A stretch of DNA of 10,322 bases from Thermodesulfovibrio sp. (lineage in GTDB: Bacteria; Nitrospirota; Thermodesulfovibrionia; Thermodesulfovibrionales; JdFR-85), in contig JALUSH010000160.1 of the NCBI GenBank assembly GCA_027016675.1, forward strand, positions 1 to 10,322, read 5' to 3'. How positions within the stretch are numbered: position 1 is the stretch's first letter; each line of letters starts with the position of its first letter. The notes below the pieces were generated by a model. That model saw only the letters and a list, made by a program, of their open reading frames with translations, had not been told where the DNA came from and searched no databases. Below are positions 1-5,738 of the stretch, piece by piece. The position numbers and the translations under genes are program-made.

Positions 1-229
1 AATAACTATTCCACTTGACTATCCGATACTGAGGAGCATTCAACACCACAGTGCTGGTAATCGGGATATAGACAATCCCTGAGAGATGATTGAATTGAAC
101 GTTTTTTTTGCAGACATCAAGGCTCAACTGTCCTGTCTTCTGAATATTCAGATGAACAGGTAGCAAAATAAATAGGCCAATAGATAAAGACAGTAACAAA
201 GAAATGTATATAATGATCTTTCTGTTCAT
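1..229 (-). CDS. N-terminal part of an exported or membrane-anchored protein (runs off the window)
   Basis: An open frame runs leftward from an ATG at 229-227 to the window edge without a stop (76 complete codons). The first residues, MNRKIIIYISLLLSLSIGL, give a positive start (R3, K4) and a hydrophobic stretch over residues 5-24. This is typical of an uncleaved signal anchor or signal peptide. The visible remainder (to about residue 76) is soluble and beta-rich in appearance, with one Cys at residue 40. I do not recognise the family, and the C-terminal part that would define it lies outside the window. No strong Shine-Dalgarno is visible before the ATG. The frame stays open upstream, so the exact start is uncertain. 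It lies downstream of the propeller gene on the same strand, but a hairpin at 289-324 separates them, so co-transcription is doubtful. Confidence 0.6.
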   Translation of the reverse strand, partial: MNRKIIIYISLLLSLSIGLFILLPVHLNIQKTGQLSLDVCKKNVQFNHLSGIVYIPITSTVVLNAPQYRIVKWNSY

Positions 230-288
230 TACATTATTGAAGCGATCTTTGTTAAGAATCCTGTAAATTAGCAGAGTGGATATATAAT

Positions 289-324
289 CTGAAGGAAAGG
301 GTCTGCAGACACCCTTTCCTTCAG
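289..324 (-). terminator. Hairpin terminator behind the beta-propeller gene
   Basis: A perfect 14-bp inverted repeat (arms 289-302 and 311-324, 8-nt loop) begins 10 bases past the stop codon of the minus-strand propeller gene. On the minus strand it is followed by ATTATATATCC. This is T-rich but not a clean U-run, so it may be a weaker Rho-independent terminator or a transcript-stabilising 3' hairpin. Confidence 0.6.
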
Positions 325-333
325 GGCAACTGA

Positions 334-1365
334 TTATTCGCAGGCCTTGCTAAAGCCTGTCTCATTCCAGTTTACATCTATACCGCAAAGGAATGCTCTT
401 CCACCATCTTTGTCCTCTGGAACCTCGAAGCCGATCGCTCCATGACATTTCTTGCAGGCTGAATAGACCTTCACGATCCTCTTTGTATTAGTATCAATAA
501 CTACAATACCACTGTCATCCTGTTCAGGTACCTGTCTTACAGCAGCAAGGGCGTATTTCCCATCAGGGGTAAAGGCAACATCATGAGGGTTGCCACCGGT
601 AATGATGAAATCCTTTACCTTGCCTGTCTTGACATCAACGATACTGATTCCACCAGGCACTCCACCTGCTTCGGCATAACCCACACCATAGGGTTTACCA
701 GCCTTCAGCTCGTTACCCTCAGACTGCCAGAGTTCATTTGTACCTGGACGAAGCCTTGCACGATGGATAAAGTTACCAACACCTTCTATCTTTCCTATAA
801 CCTTCTTTGTCTTTACATCAACAATGCTGACAAAGCCACCTGGCATATCTGAAATATAGGCAACTTTGCCATCCTTTGAAAAGTCAATTCCGCATATGGA
901 CTTGCTTACAGGGAAGCTGTCTGCAAGTTTGTGTGTCTTGGGATCATAGACATAGACATGACCATCAGCCATATCACTTACCCAGAGAGTGCCATCAGGA
1001 GCTATGTTTGAACCACAGTGTTTCTTACCAAGTCTTACCCACTCTGACTGCTTTCCGGTTACAAGGTCTATCTCCTTTGCATAACCATCAAGGCTGAAGA
1101 CGTATAGTTTTTTCCCATCCTTTGAAAGTGTAAGTGCGTCGGAAGGCTTACCATGAACTATTCTTCTTACCTCACCTGTGGCAAGATTTACAACTGCCAC
1201 ATGACCACCATGACCCTGAATATAGGCGACTCCATTCAACTGGGGGGCTTTCCTCTCTACACCTTTACCCATAGGGCCAGAGACTTCACCAGCAAAAACC
1301 AAGGAAAAACCAAAGGTAATTAAAAAGGCTACAAGTAAATATACAAATAGAGTCTTTTTCTTCAT
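334..1365 (-). CDS. Exported YVTN/NHL-type beta-propeller protein with a C-terminal CxxCH heme motif
   Basis: This is a 343-residue protein. Residues 1-25 form a signal peptide (KKK, then a hydrophobic core ending VFAG), so the mature protein is probably periplasmic. Residues about 45-300 contain repeated propeller blades of the type 'SKDGKKLYV', 'APDGTLWVSD', 'SKDGKVAYISD', 'TPDGKYALAA', each followed by 'VDVKTxKV'-like turns. This is the signature of YVTN/YncE-like seven-bladed propellers. At residues 304-308 there is a CKKCH motif, the c-type heme attachment consensus. Other Cys are 117, 158, 327 and 342. A propeller with a single heme motif behind it recalls electron-transfer or cytochrome cd1/NirN-like proteins, but no second heme domain is present, so the partner and substrate are unknown. 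GGGAGGAAGT just before the ATG is a strong ribosome binding site. A sigma-70-like promoter lies at 1543-1514, giving a leader of about 140 nt. Confidence 0.85.
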   Translation of the reverse strand: MKKKTLFVYLLVAFLITFGFSLVFAGEVSGPMGKGVERKAPQLNGVAYIQGHGGHVAVVNLATGEVRRIVHGKPSDALTLSKDGKKLYVFSLDGYAKEIDLVTGKQSEWVRLGKKHCGSNIAPDGTLWVSDMADGHVYVYDPKTHKLADSFPVSKSICGIDFSKDGKVAYISDMPGGFVSIVDVKTKKVIGKIEGVGNFIHRARLRPGTNELWQSEGNELKAGKPYGVGYAEAGGVPGGISIVDVKTGKVKDFIITGGNPHDVAFTPDGKYALAAVRQVPEQDDSGIVVIDTNTKRIVKVYSACKKCHGAIGFEVPEDKDGGRAFLCGIDVNWNETGFSKACE

Positions 1366-1394
1366 ACTTCCTCCCCGTTTTTAGTTGGTTTGTT

Positions 1395-1418
1395 TTTTCA
1401 ATTGTAATCAATTGAAAA
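1395..1418. promoter_or_regulatory. 24-bp dyad in the leader of the propeller gene
   Basis: TTTTCAATTG and its exact reverse complement CAATTGAAAA (1395-1404 and 1409-1418) flank TAAT. The 10-bp arms lie about 30 bases upstream of the propeller start codon, between it and the predicted promoter. It could be an operator for a dimeric regulator or an mRNA hairpin. There is no U-run that would make it a terminator. Confidence 0.4.
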
Positions 1419-1513
1419 TAACAAAAAAATAGTTTAAAAACTTAGCCTCACCACCTCCTTTCCCTTTTAATTCTGCGCCTCGTTACCTCTGACCCTGGTC
1501 ATTTATATATTTT

Positions 1514-1543
1514 AACATAGATTAAAGAGAATACTCTTGTCAA
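1514..1543 (-). promoter_or_regulatory. Sigma-70-like promoter for the propeller gene
   Basis: On the minus strand, TTGACA (1543-1538, perfect -35) is separated by 18 bases from TATGTT (1519-1514, 4 of 6 to the -10 consensus). Between the two boxes lies a small palindrome, AGAG-TATT-CTCT (1537-1526), well placed for a repressor. The predicted start near 1507 gives a purine-rich leader of about 140 nt. Just upstream, the weak hairpin CCTAAA/TTTAGG (1544-1563) may mark the end of the diguanylate cyclase transcript. Confidence 0.5.
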
Positions 1544-1581
1544 CCTAAAATTATAACTTTAGGCAATCTATTTTTGTATTT

Positions 1582-2760
1582 TTAAGCCACTATCATGTTT
1601 TTCCCGGCATTTTTGGCCCTTCTTATAGCTCTGTCCGCCGAAGATATGAGGTCATCCACGTTATTACCATCATCAGGAAAGGTTGCTACACCAATACTGA
1701 CAGTACATCCTTCCCTGTTAATTGTACTATACAGATCCTTTCTAATCCTTGACGCTATATTCAATGCAGTAATCCTGTCCGAACCAGGCAGTACAATAAC
1801 AAACTCATCTCCCCCAAACCTGCATACAAAGTCCGAAATCCCCGTATGCATACACAGTCTATCTGCAACCCTTTTCAAGAATAAATTTCCGTAAAGATGT
1901 CCCCTTATGCGATTAAGTTCCTTGAAGTCATCAATATCTATAAATAACAATGACAAAGGAAAGTTAAACCTTGAAGCACGAGCAATCTCTCTGTCCAGAT
2001 TTTCCATCAATCCCCTGTAATTATAAAGGCCTGTTAATGCATCCTTTGTACTTAGATATCTTGACCATTCATAAATAGAGGCATTATACAGACACTGCGC
2101 TACTGCTGGCATGGTGATTATCTTTCTAATCCCTCTGATATCACAGCCTTTTACCGGCCTGCTTTTGGAATGGATTACAACAACTCCAAGTGCGGAAAAG
2201 GCATCACACCGTCTACACTCCAGATATCTCTTAAAAATGTCTTCCTCTCTGTTATGGAAACAGTTGTCCCTGCTTCCATCGCAGATATAGGAAAGACGGC
2301 CAAAGTCCTTGCTGTAATATTTTATTATGGAAAGAGAAAAGGGAATCAAAGTGAAGGCTTCCAAAGATAGCACCTCTGCGATCTCTTTATCAAGGGGATT
2401 TTTTAATGCCTCCCTCCTGGTTCTGATTATTTTATTCTTCAAGCAGGACTGTAAAAAGATACCCCCTCTATCAACATGAAAGTGTAACCACTGAGCATTG
2501 TCAAGCCACTTCAAAAGACTCTGGTGTCTATCAAGATAGAGAATTTCTATTCTGAGGTGTCTATATCTTTGCTGAAGCAGGTCTTTAATTTCCAGCAGAA
2601 CCTGACGTATCTCAAGAAACCGGCTAAGATTATATGTTATTGTTGTGACTCTGTGTATGTTTTTCAGCTTTAAGTAGAAGAAGGCCTGTTGAATAATAAT
2701 TATCAGTCCTGAAAATAAAAGGATGGAAAAAAATGGTGAAATCTTCATATATTCTGACAT
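1582..2760 (-). CDS. Membrane-anchored diguanylate cyclase (GGDEF) with a Cys-containing sensor region
   Basis: This is a 392-residue protein. A hydrophobic segment spans residues 9-30. An unassigned, possibly GAF-like region covers about 50-225, and a GGDEF domain covers about 236-392. The active-site motif FGGDEF (residues 315-320), the metal-binding FIDIDDFK and the downstream VSIGVATFP are intact, so it should condense two GTP into c-di-GMP at the inner membrane. The usual RxxD inhibitory site before GGDEF reads GISD (residues 307-310). The Arg is missing, so product inhibition through that site is unlikely. The middle region carries Cys160, Cys167, Cys182, Cys185 (a CxxC) and Cys206. The ATG at 2760 is chosen because GAGAGGGGG sits just before it. 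A GTG at 2787 is possible but has poorer context. It lies 46 bases behind the regulator gene and is probably co-transcribed with it. Confidence 0.9.
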   Translation of the reverse strand: MSEYMKISPFFSILLFSGLIIIIQQAFFYLKLKNIHRVTTITYNLSRFLEIRQVLLEIKDLLQQRYRHLRIEILYLDRHQSLLKWLDNAQWLHFHVDRGGIFLQSCLKNKIIRTRREALKNPLDKEIAEVLSLEAFTLIPFSLSIIKYYSKDFGRLSYICDGSRDNCFHNREEDIFKRYLECRRCDAFSALGVVVIHSKSRPVKGCDIRGIRKIITMPAVAQCLYNASIYEWSRYLSTKDALTGLYNYRGLMENLDREIARASRFNFPLSLLFIDIDDFKELNRIRGHLYGNLFLKRVADRLCMHTGISDFVCRFGGDEFVIVLPGSDRITALNIASRIRKDLYSTINREGCTVSIGVATFPDDGNNVDDLISSADRAIRRAKNAGKNMIVA

Positions 2761-2806
2761 ATTGCCCCCTCTCAAGCAAGTTTCCACCCAAATACACTTA
2801 ATTAAA

Positions 2807-3439
2807 TCATATCATACGGTATTTTTTCAACTTGTTCCTGATGGTATTTCTGCTTAGTCCCAGTATCTGTGAGGCCTTCACCTGATTACAATCTGCCTCT
2901 TCGTAGGCAATCTTGAGAAGTACCCTTTCAACCTCGCAAACTACAGTATCGTATAAATCAATGTCCCCTATCTCTTTGATCTTCTGCACATACCCCTTTA
3001 ACTTTATCTTGAGAAAATCCTCTATAGAGCAATCATATAACATCCTGCTCTTGCAAAGGAGTTCCTTATAGTTGACTGCCTTCTTTATTACCTCTTCCAT
3101 AACATACATGTTGACGGGTATGGGGACACATAAAAATGCCTTCTTCCTGAATGCCTCTAATGTTAAGTCTTCATTTCCGTTTTCCACAAGTACAATAGCA
3201 ACAAGGTCATTATTAAGCTCCACAAGACTTTCAAGGCAGTCAATACAGGTTCCATCTGGCATCTTGCAATCTATTACCACTATCTGAGAATCCTTTGATA
3301 CTTTTACACCAGAGGCTATGTTCTTCTTGATAATTAGTCTATGGTTGAGTTTTCTTGAGATGCTCTTCAGAACCTTTCCTGTCTCCTCAGATGAACTTAT
3401 AAGCAATATACTCTCAGACATTGAATTTTCTCGTTTCAT
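2807..3439 (-). CDS. Atypical response regulator: degenerate receiver plus Fis-type HTH
   Basis: This is a 210-residue protein. Residues about 10-125 follow the receiver fold, with beta-1 ILLIS, a central VVIDCKMPDG containing the likely phospho-acceptor position Asp57, and a beta-5 AFLCVPIPV. Several catalytic positions are lost: the acidic pair after beta-1 is replaced by SSSEE, the Thr/Ser after beta-4 is Val (IVLVENG), and the KP lysine of beta-5 is replaced by Val (CVPIP). Residues about 165-210 form a Fis/NtrC-type helix-turn-helix (NQVKASQILGLSRNTIRNKLKK). No AAA+ sigma-54 activator domain lies between them, so the architecture is RegA/ActR-like. It probably binds DNA without classical phosphorelay control. 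Neither Met1 nor Met7 (3421) has a clear ribosome binding site, so the start is uncertain by six residues. The diguanylate cyclase follows on the same strand. Confidence 0.8.
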   Translation of the reverse strand: MKRENSMSESILLISSSEETGKVLKSISRKLNHRLIIKKNIASGVKVSKDSQIVVIDCKMPDGTCIDCLESLVELNNDLVAIVLVENGNEDLTLEAFRKKAFLCVPIPVNMYVMEEVIKKAVNYKELLCKSRMLYDCSIEDFLKIKLKGYVQKIKEIGDIDLYDTVVCEVERVLLKIAYEEADCNQVKASQILGLSRNTIRNKLKKYRMI

Positions 3440-3449
3440 GATATATAAT
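3421..3449 (+). promoter_or_regulatory. Sigma-70-like promoter for the FmdB-type gene
   Basis: TTGAAT (3421-3426) and a perfect TATAAT (3444-3449) are separated by 17 bases. The start should lie near 3456, giving a 36-nt leader before the ATG at 3492. The -35 overlaps the first codons of the divergent regulator gene, so the two genes may influence each other's transcription. Confidence 0.5.
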
Positions 3450-3491
3450 AGTTAATAAGTATCATAACTTTTTAATTGTTTGGAGGTGCTT

Positions 3492-3686
3492 ATGCCTATC
3501 TATGAATACATTTGTAATTCCTGCAATAGAGATTTCACTCTTCTCCAGAAGATGGGTAGTACAGAAAAGGATACCATATGTCCCCACTGCGGTTCAAGGG
3601 ATATAAAAAAATTAATCTCAAATTTCTGTTGTTCTGTTCAAGGAAGCACTGATCGAAATACCCCGTCCTTCTCCGGTAGCACATGA
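3492..3686 (+). CDS. FmdB-family small zinc-ribbon protein
   Basis: This 64-residue protein opens with MPIYEYICNSC, the hallmark start of the FmdB/CxxC-CxxC regulatory protein family. Two knuckles, Cys8/Cys11 and Cys30/Cys33 (CPHCGS), would bind one Zn. The tail is Ser/Thr-rich and adds Cys46-Cys47. The ATG at 3492 is preferred over the TTG at 3480 because GGAGG (3482-3486) is ideally spaced before it and MPIYEY is the conserved family beginning. The molecular role of this family is not settled; members have been linked to amide/formamide metabolism genes and to regulation. It is divergent from the pseudo-receiver gene. A short stem (CTGAGC/GCTCAG, 3701-3717) follows it without a U-run. Confidence 0.85.
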   Translation: MPIYEYICNSCNRDFTLLQKMGSTEKDTICPHCGSRDIKKLISNFCCSVQGSTDRNTPSFSGST

Positions 3687-3724
3687 GGTCCTGTCTCTTG
3701 CTGAGCAGTTAGCTCAGAACATAA

Positions 3725-3762
3725 ATATTAAAAAGGCCCTGACAGTTATACACTGTCAGGGC
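3725..3762 (-). terminator. Rho-independent terminator of the formate dehydrogenase operon
   Basis: A perfect 11-bp stem, GCCCTGACAGT/ACTGTCAGGGC (3736-3746 and 3752-3762), has a 5-nt loop. Read on the minus strand it is followed by CTTTTTAATATTT, a classic U-run. It lies about 137 bases beyond the last stop codon of the minus-strand operon (3899). It also faces the end of the FmdB-type gene but has no U-run in the plus direction. Confidence 0.8.
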
Positions 3763-3855
3763 AATTGAGGGGGAGTGAAATGAAGGGCAGTTGCAAGTAA
3801 AACTGCACGAACTATGCCAGTAGATAACTCTTTGATTTTCATTAAATAGTCTGAT

Positions 3856-3898
3856 TTAAAATTTGCAAAATTGCAAATTTTAACTGCAAAGGTGCAAA
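3856..3898. repeat. Phased TGCAAA repeats within a 13-bp inverted repeat
   Basis: Four TGCAAA hexamers start at 3864, 3872, 3885 and 3893, that is, two pairs with 8-base internal spacing repeated with a 21-base period. The left part also forms a perfect 13-bp inverted repeat (3856-3868 and 3871-3883) with only AA between the arms. It abuts the stop codon of the FAD/NAD(P) subunit gene. It could be a protein-binding array or a 3' mRNA hairpin. The rest of the gap (3763-3855) shows nothing I can name. Confidence 0.5.
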
Positions 3899-4717
3899 TC
3901 AGAGGAGGTTAAACTCTTTTATCTCTTTATATGTGAAAACAGGACCATCAGTACAGATGTATTTTTCACCGTTATAACAATGTCCACATTTACCCACACC
4001 ACACTTCATATGTGCTTCAAGGGTAGTAATAATTCGTTCCTCGGGCATACCAAAAAAGAAGAGGTCTTTTATTGCTGCCTTTATCATTACCTCCGGGCCA
4101 CAGATAAAAGATACAGCATCCTTAAAATCGATTTCAGCCTTGTGCCATAGTGTTGTTACCAGACCAATGTTACCATCCCAGCCGTCACCGGGACGGTCAA
4201 CTGTTAAGACCACATTGATGCCTTTTTCAGCCCACTCTTGCAAGTCTTCTTTGAATATTATATCTTCCGGAGTTCTTGCACCATACAAAAGGGATATCTT
4301 TTTTATACTATTCTTATTCTGAAGCCCCCATTGAAGCACTGGCCTGAGTGGAGCCAGCCCAATACCCCCGCCCACTATAAGTACATCCCTGCCTATTGCG
4401 TATTCAAGGGGGAAAGCCTTGCCATAGGGACCTCTTATCCATAAAAAATTACCTTCTTGAAGTTCATGAATTGCTGATGTAACCTTTCCCGCTCTTCTGA
4501 TACAGAACTCTATCTCTCTTCTTTTATTAGACAGGGAGGCAACAGAAATAGGAACCTCTCCTGCGCCCCACAGGGACACCATGAAGAACTGTCCAGGATT
4601 ATATTCAAAAGGCCTCTCAGATTCAACCCTGAAAAGACAGACATCCCCTGTTAGATAAAGCTTTTCCTTTATTTCCGTCCTTTCAGGTATATAAATGTTT
4701 CTATACGTTTTAGTCAT
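3899..4717 (-). CDS. FAD/NAD(P)-binding [2Fe-2S] oxidoreductase subunit (HydG/AsrB-like)
   Basis: This is a 272-residue flavin reductase-like subunit. An FAD-binding barrel with PGQFFMVS (41-48) and EVPISVAS (54-61) is followed by a nucleotide-binding domain. That domain has VGGGIGLAPLRPVL (115-128), LLYGARTPEDIIFK (143-156) and the FICGPEVM motif (204-211). C-terminal Cys239, Cys244, Cys247 and Cys255 have the spacing of the [2Fe-2S] site in dihydroorotate dehydrogenase electron-transfer subunits, sulfhydrogenase gamma subunits and AsrB. It would pass electrons between NAD(P) and the iron-sulfur subunit. Its start overlaps the preceding gene by 8 bases, so it is translationally coupled. As third gene of the formate dehydrogenase operon it most likely forms the pyridine-nucleotide end of that complex. 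NAD versus NADP preference cannot be read reliably. Confidence 0.85.
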   Translation of the reverse strand: MTKTYRNIYIPERTEIKEKLYLTGDVCLFRVESERPFEYNPGQFFMVSLWGAGEVPISVASLSNKRREIEFCIRRAGKVTSAIHELQEGNFLWIRGPYGKAFPLEYAIGRDVLIVGGGIGLAPLRPVLQWGLQNKNSIKKISLLYGARTPEDIIFKEDLQEWAEKGINVVLTVDRPGDGWDGNIGLVTTLWHKAEIDFKDAVSFICGPEVMIKAAIKDLFFFGMPEERIITTLEAHMKCGVGKCGHCYNGEKYICTDGPVFTYKEIKEFNLL

Positions 4718-5738
4718 TGTCCTGAAGATCCCTCAGTTTTATTGCAATAGTTGCCATATCAATCTTGCCAGGACAGGTTACAGTACATCTACCACATCCA
4801 ACACACCCGAACCCACCAAGGACATCAGGATAGTGAATGAGCTTGTGATAATACCATCTTTTGGTTCTTAAAATCTTTTTCTCGTTGGGAAGTATGCCAC
4901 CTGCCATTCTTGTAAATCCTTTAAAAAGACAGGTATCCCACAATCTTACCCTATCGATACCAAAGGAATAGACCCTGTCAGTCACAGTAAAACAGGTACA
5001 CAAGGGACATTCATATACACAGCCTCCACACTCAAAACACCTTTCAGTAACAGACCCCCAGAAACTGTCCTTAACTTTACCTGCAAGTATATATTCTCTT
5101 ACATTTTCAAGGCTGATTCTTTTCTGAAACCTGGCTTTAGAACTTAGAAAGACCTCGTATTGATCCTCATAGTCAACCCTTTTAGGTTTATTAAAAAGGA
5201 ATTTCCACTGTCTTATAATTCTGATGGCTTTTGTATTACCTGCCTGAACAAAATAACGATCCCCAAGGTCTGTAAGCTGTATATCAAAGCCCTTTTCAAG
5301 ATATGGACCAGTGCCCAGCCCAATACAAAAACATGTAGGATCAGGATTGTTACACACTATAGAGATAAAAACCGTGTTCTTTCTTCTCAGGCTGTAATAG
5401 GGATCCTCATATCCTTCAAGATAGAATCTGTCAAGCAGCCTCAATGCAGAAATATCACAGGAACGAACTCCAAAGACAAACCTCTTTTCATTATTGTACA
5501 ACTGTCTTACTTTTGTACCATCCTCAACCCAGAAGAGGCTTTCCTGCTGGGGAAAGAGAAACTCCTTTGGGGAAGGCAGAAGTGCAGGATTATCAAGGGA
5601 TACTTCATGAATATTTTCCAGAGATTTGAACACAATATCTCCATCCACCCTGAGCGGAGCTATCAGACTTGCCGTGTTTCTTAGCTGTCTTAGCCAGTAG
5701 GAGAGATGTCCCTTCGGCAAAATCCACTCTTTTGTCAT
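4710..5738 (-). CDS. Dicluster 4Fe-4S subunit (hydrogenase beta/AsrA-like)
   Basis: This 342-residue protein belongs to the HydB/AsrA group of electron-transfer subunits. The N-terminal two thirds carry the family markers FVFGVRSCDISALRLLDRFY (87-106) and a CNNPDPTCFC segment (129-138). Two ferredoxin-type motifs follow: Cys234, 237, 240 and 244 (CFECGGCVYECP), with extra Cys247 and Cys249, and Cys312, 315, 318 and 322 (CVGCGRCTVTCP). These should bind two 4Fe-4S clusters that wire the formate dehydrogenase to the flavin subunit. The ATG overlaps the stop of the formate dehydrogenase gene as ATGA, a tight translational coupling. No signal peptide is present, so it is cytoplasmic. An AsrA role in sulfite reduction is less likely because no AsrC-type subunit is present and a molybdopterin subunit heads the operon. 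Confidence 0.8.
   Translation of the reverse strand: MTKEWILPKGHLSYWLRQLRNTASLIAPLRVDGDIVFKSLENIHEVSLDNPALLPSPKEFLFPQQESLFWVEDGTKVRQLYNNEKRFVFGVRSCDISALRLLDRFYLEGYEDPYYSLRRKNTVFISIVCNNPDPTCFCIGLGTGPYLEKGFDIQLTDLGDRYFVQAGNTKAIRIIRQWKFLFNKPKRVDYEDQYEVFLSSKARFQKRISLENVREYILAGKVKDSFWGSVTERCFECGGCVYECPLCTCFTVTDRVYSFGIDRVRLWDTCLFKGFTRMAGGILPNEKKILRTKRWYYHKLIHYPDVLGGFGCVGCGRCTVTCPGKIDMATIAIKLRDLQDND

Noticed and set aside
1469..1502. Leader peptide ATG ACC AGG... (11 codons) before the propeller gene
   Set aside because: It has no ribosome binding site, and nothing in the encoded residues suggests attenuation.
3701..3717. CTGAGC/GCTCAG hairpin after the FmdB-type gene as a terminator
   Set aside because: The stem is only 6 bp and there is no U-run on either strand.
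3777..3801. Tiny plus-strand ORF MKGSCK after GAGGGGGAG
   Set aside because: The ribosome-binding-like sequence is good, but six codons are too few to support a gene without conservation data.
5160..5684. 174-codon plus-strand ORF opposite the dicluster subunit gene
   Set aside because: It is an antisense shadow of a well-supported minus-strand gene, with no start context or recognisable domain.
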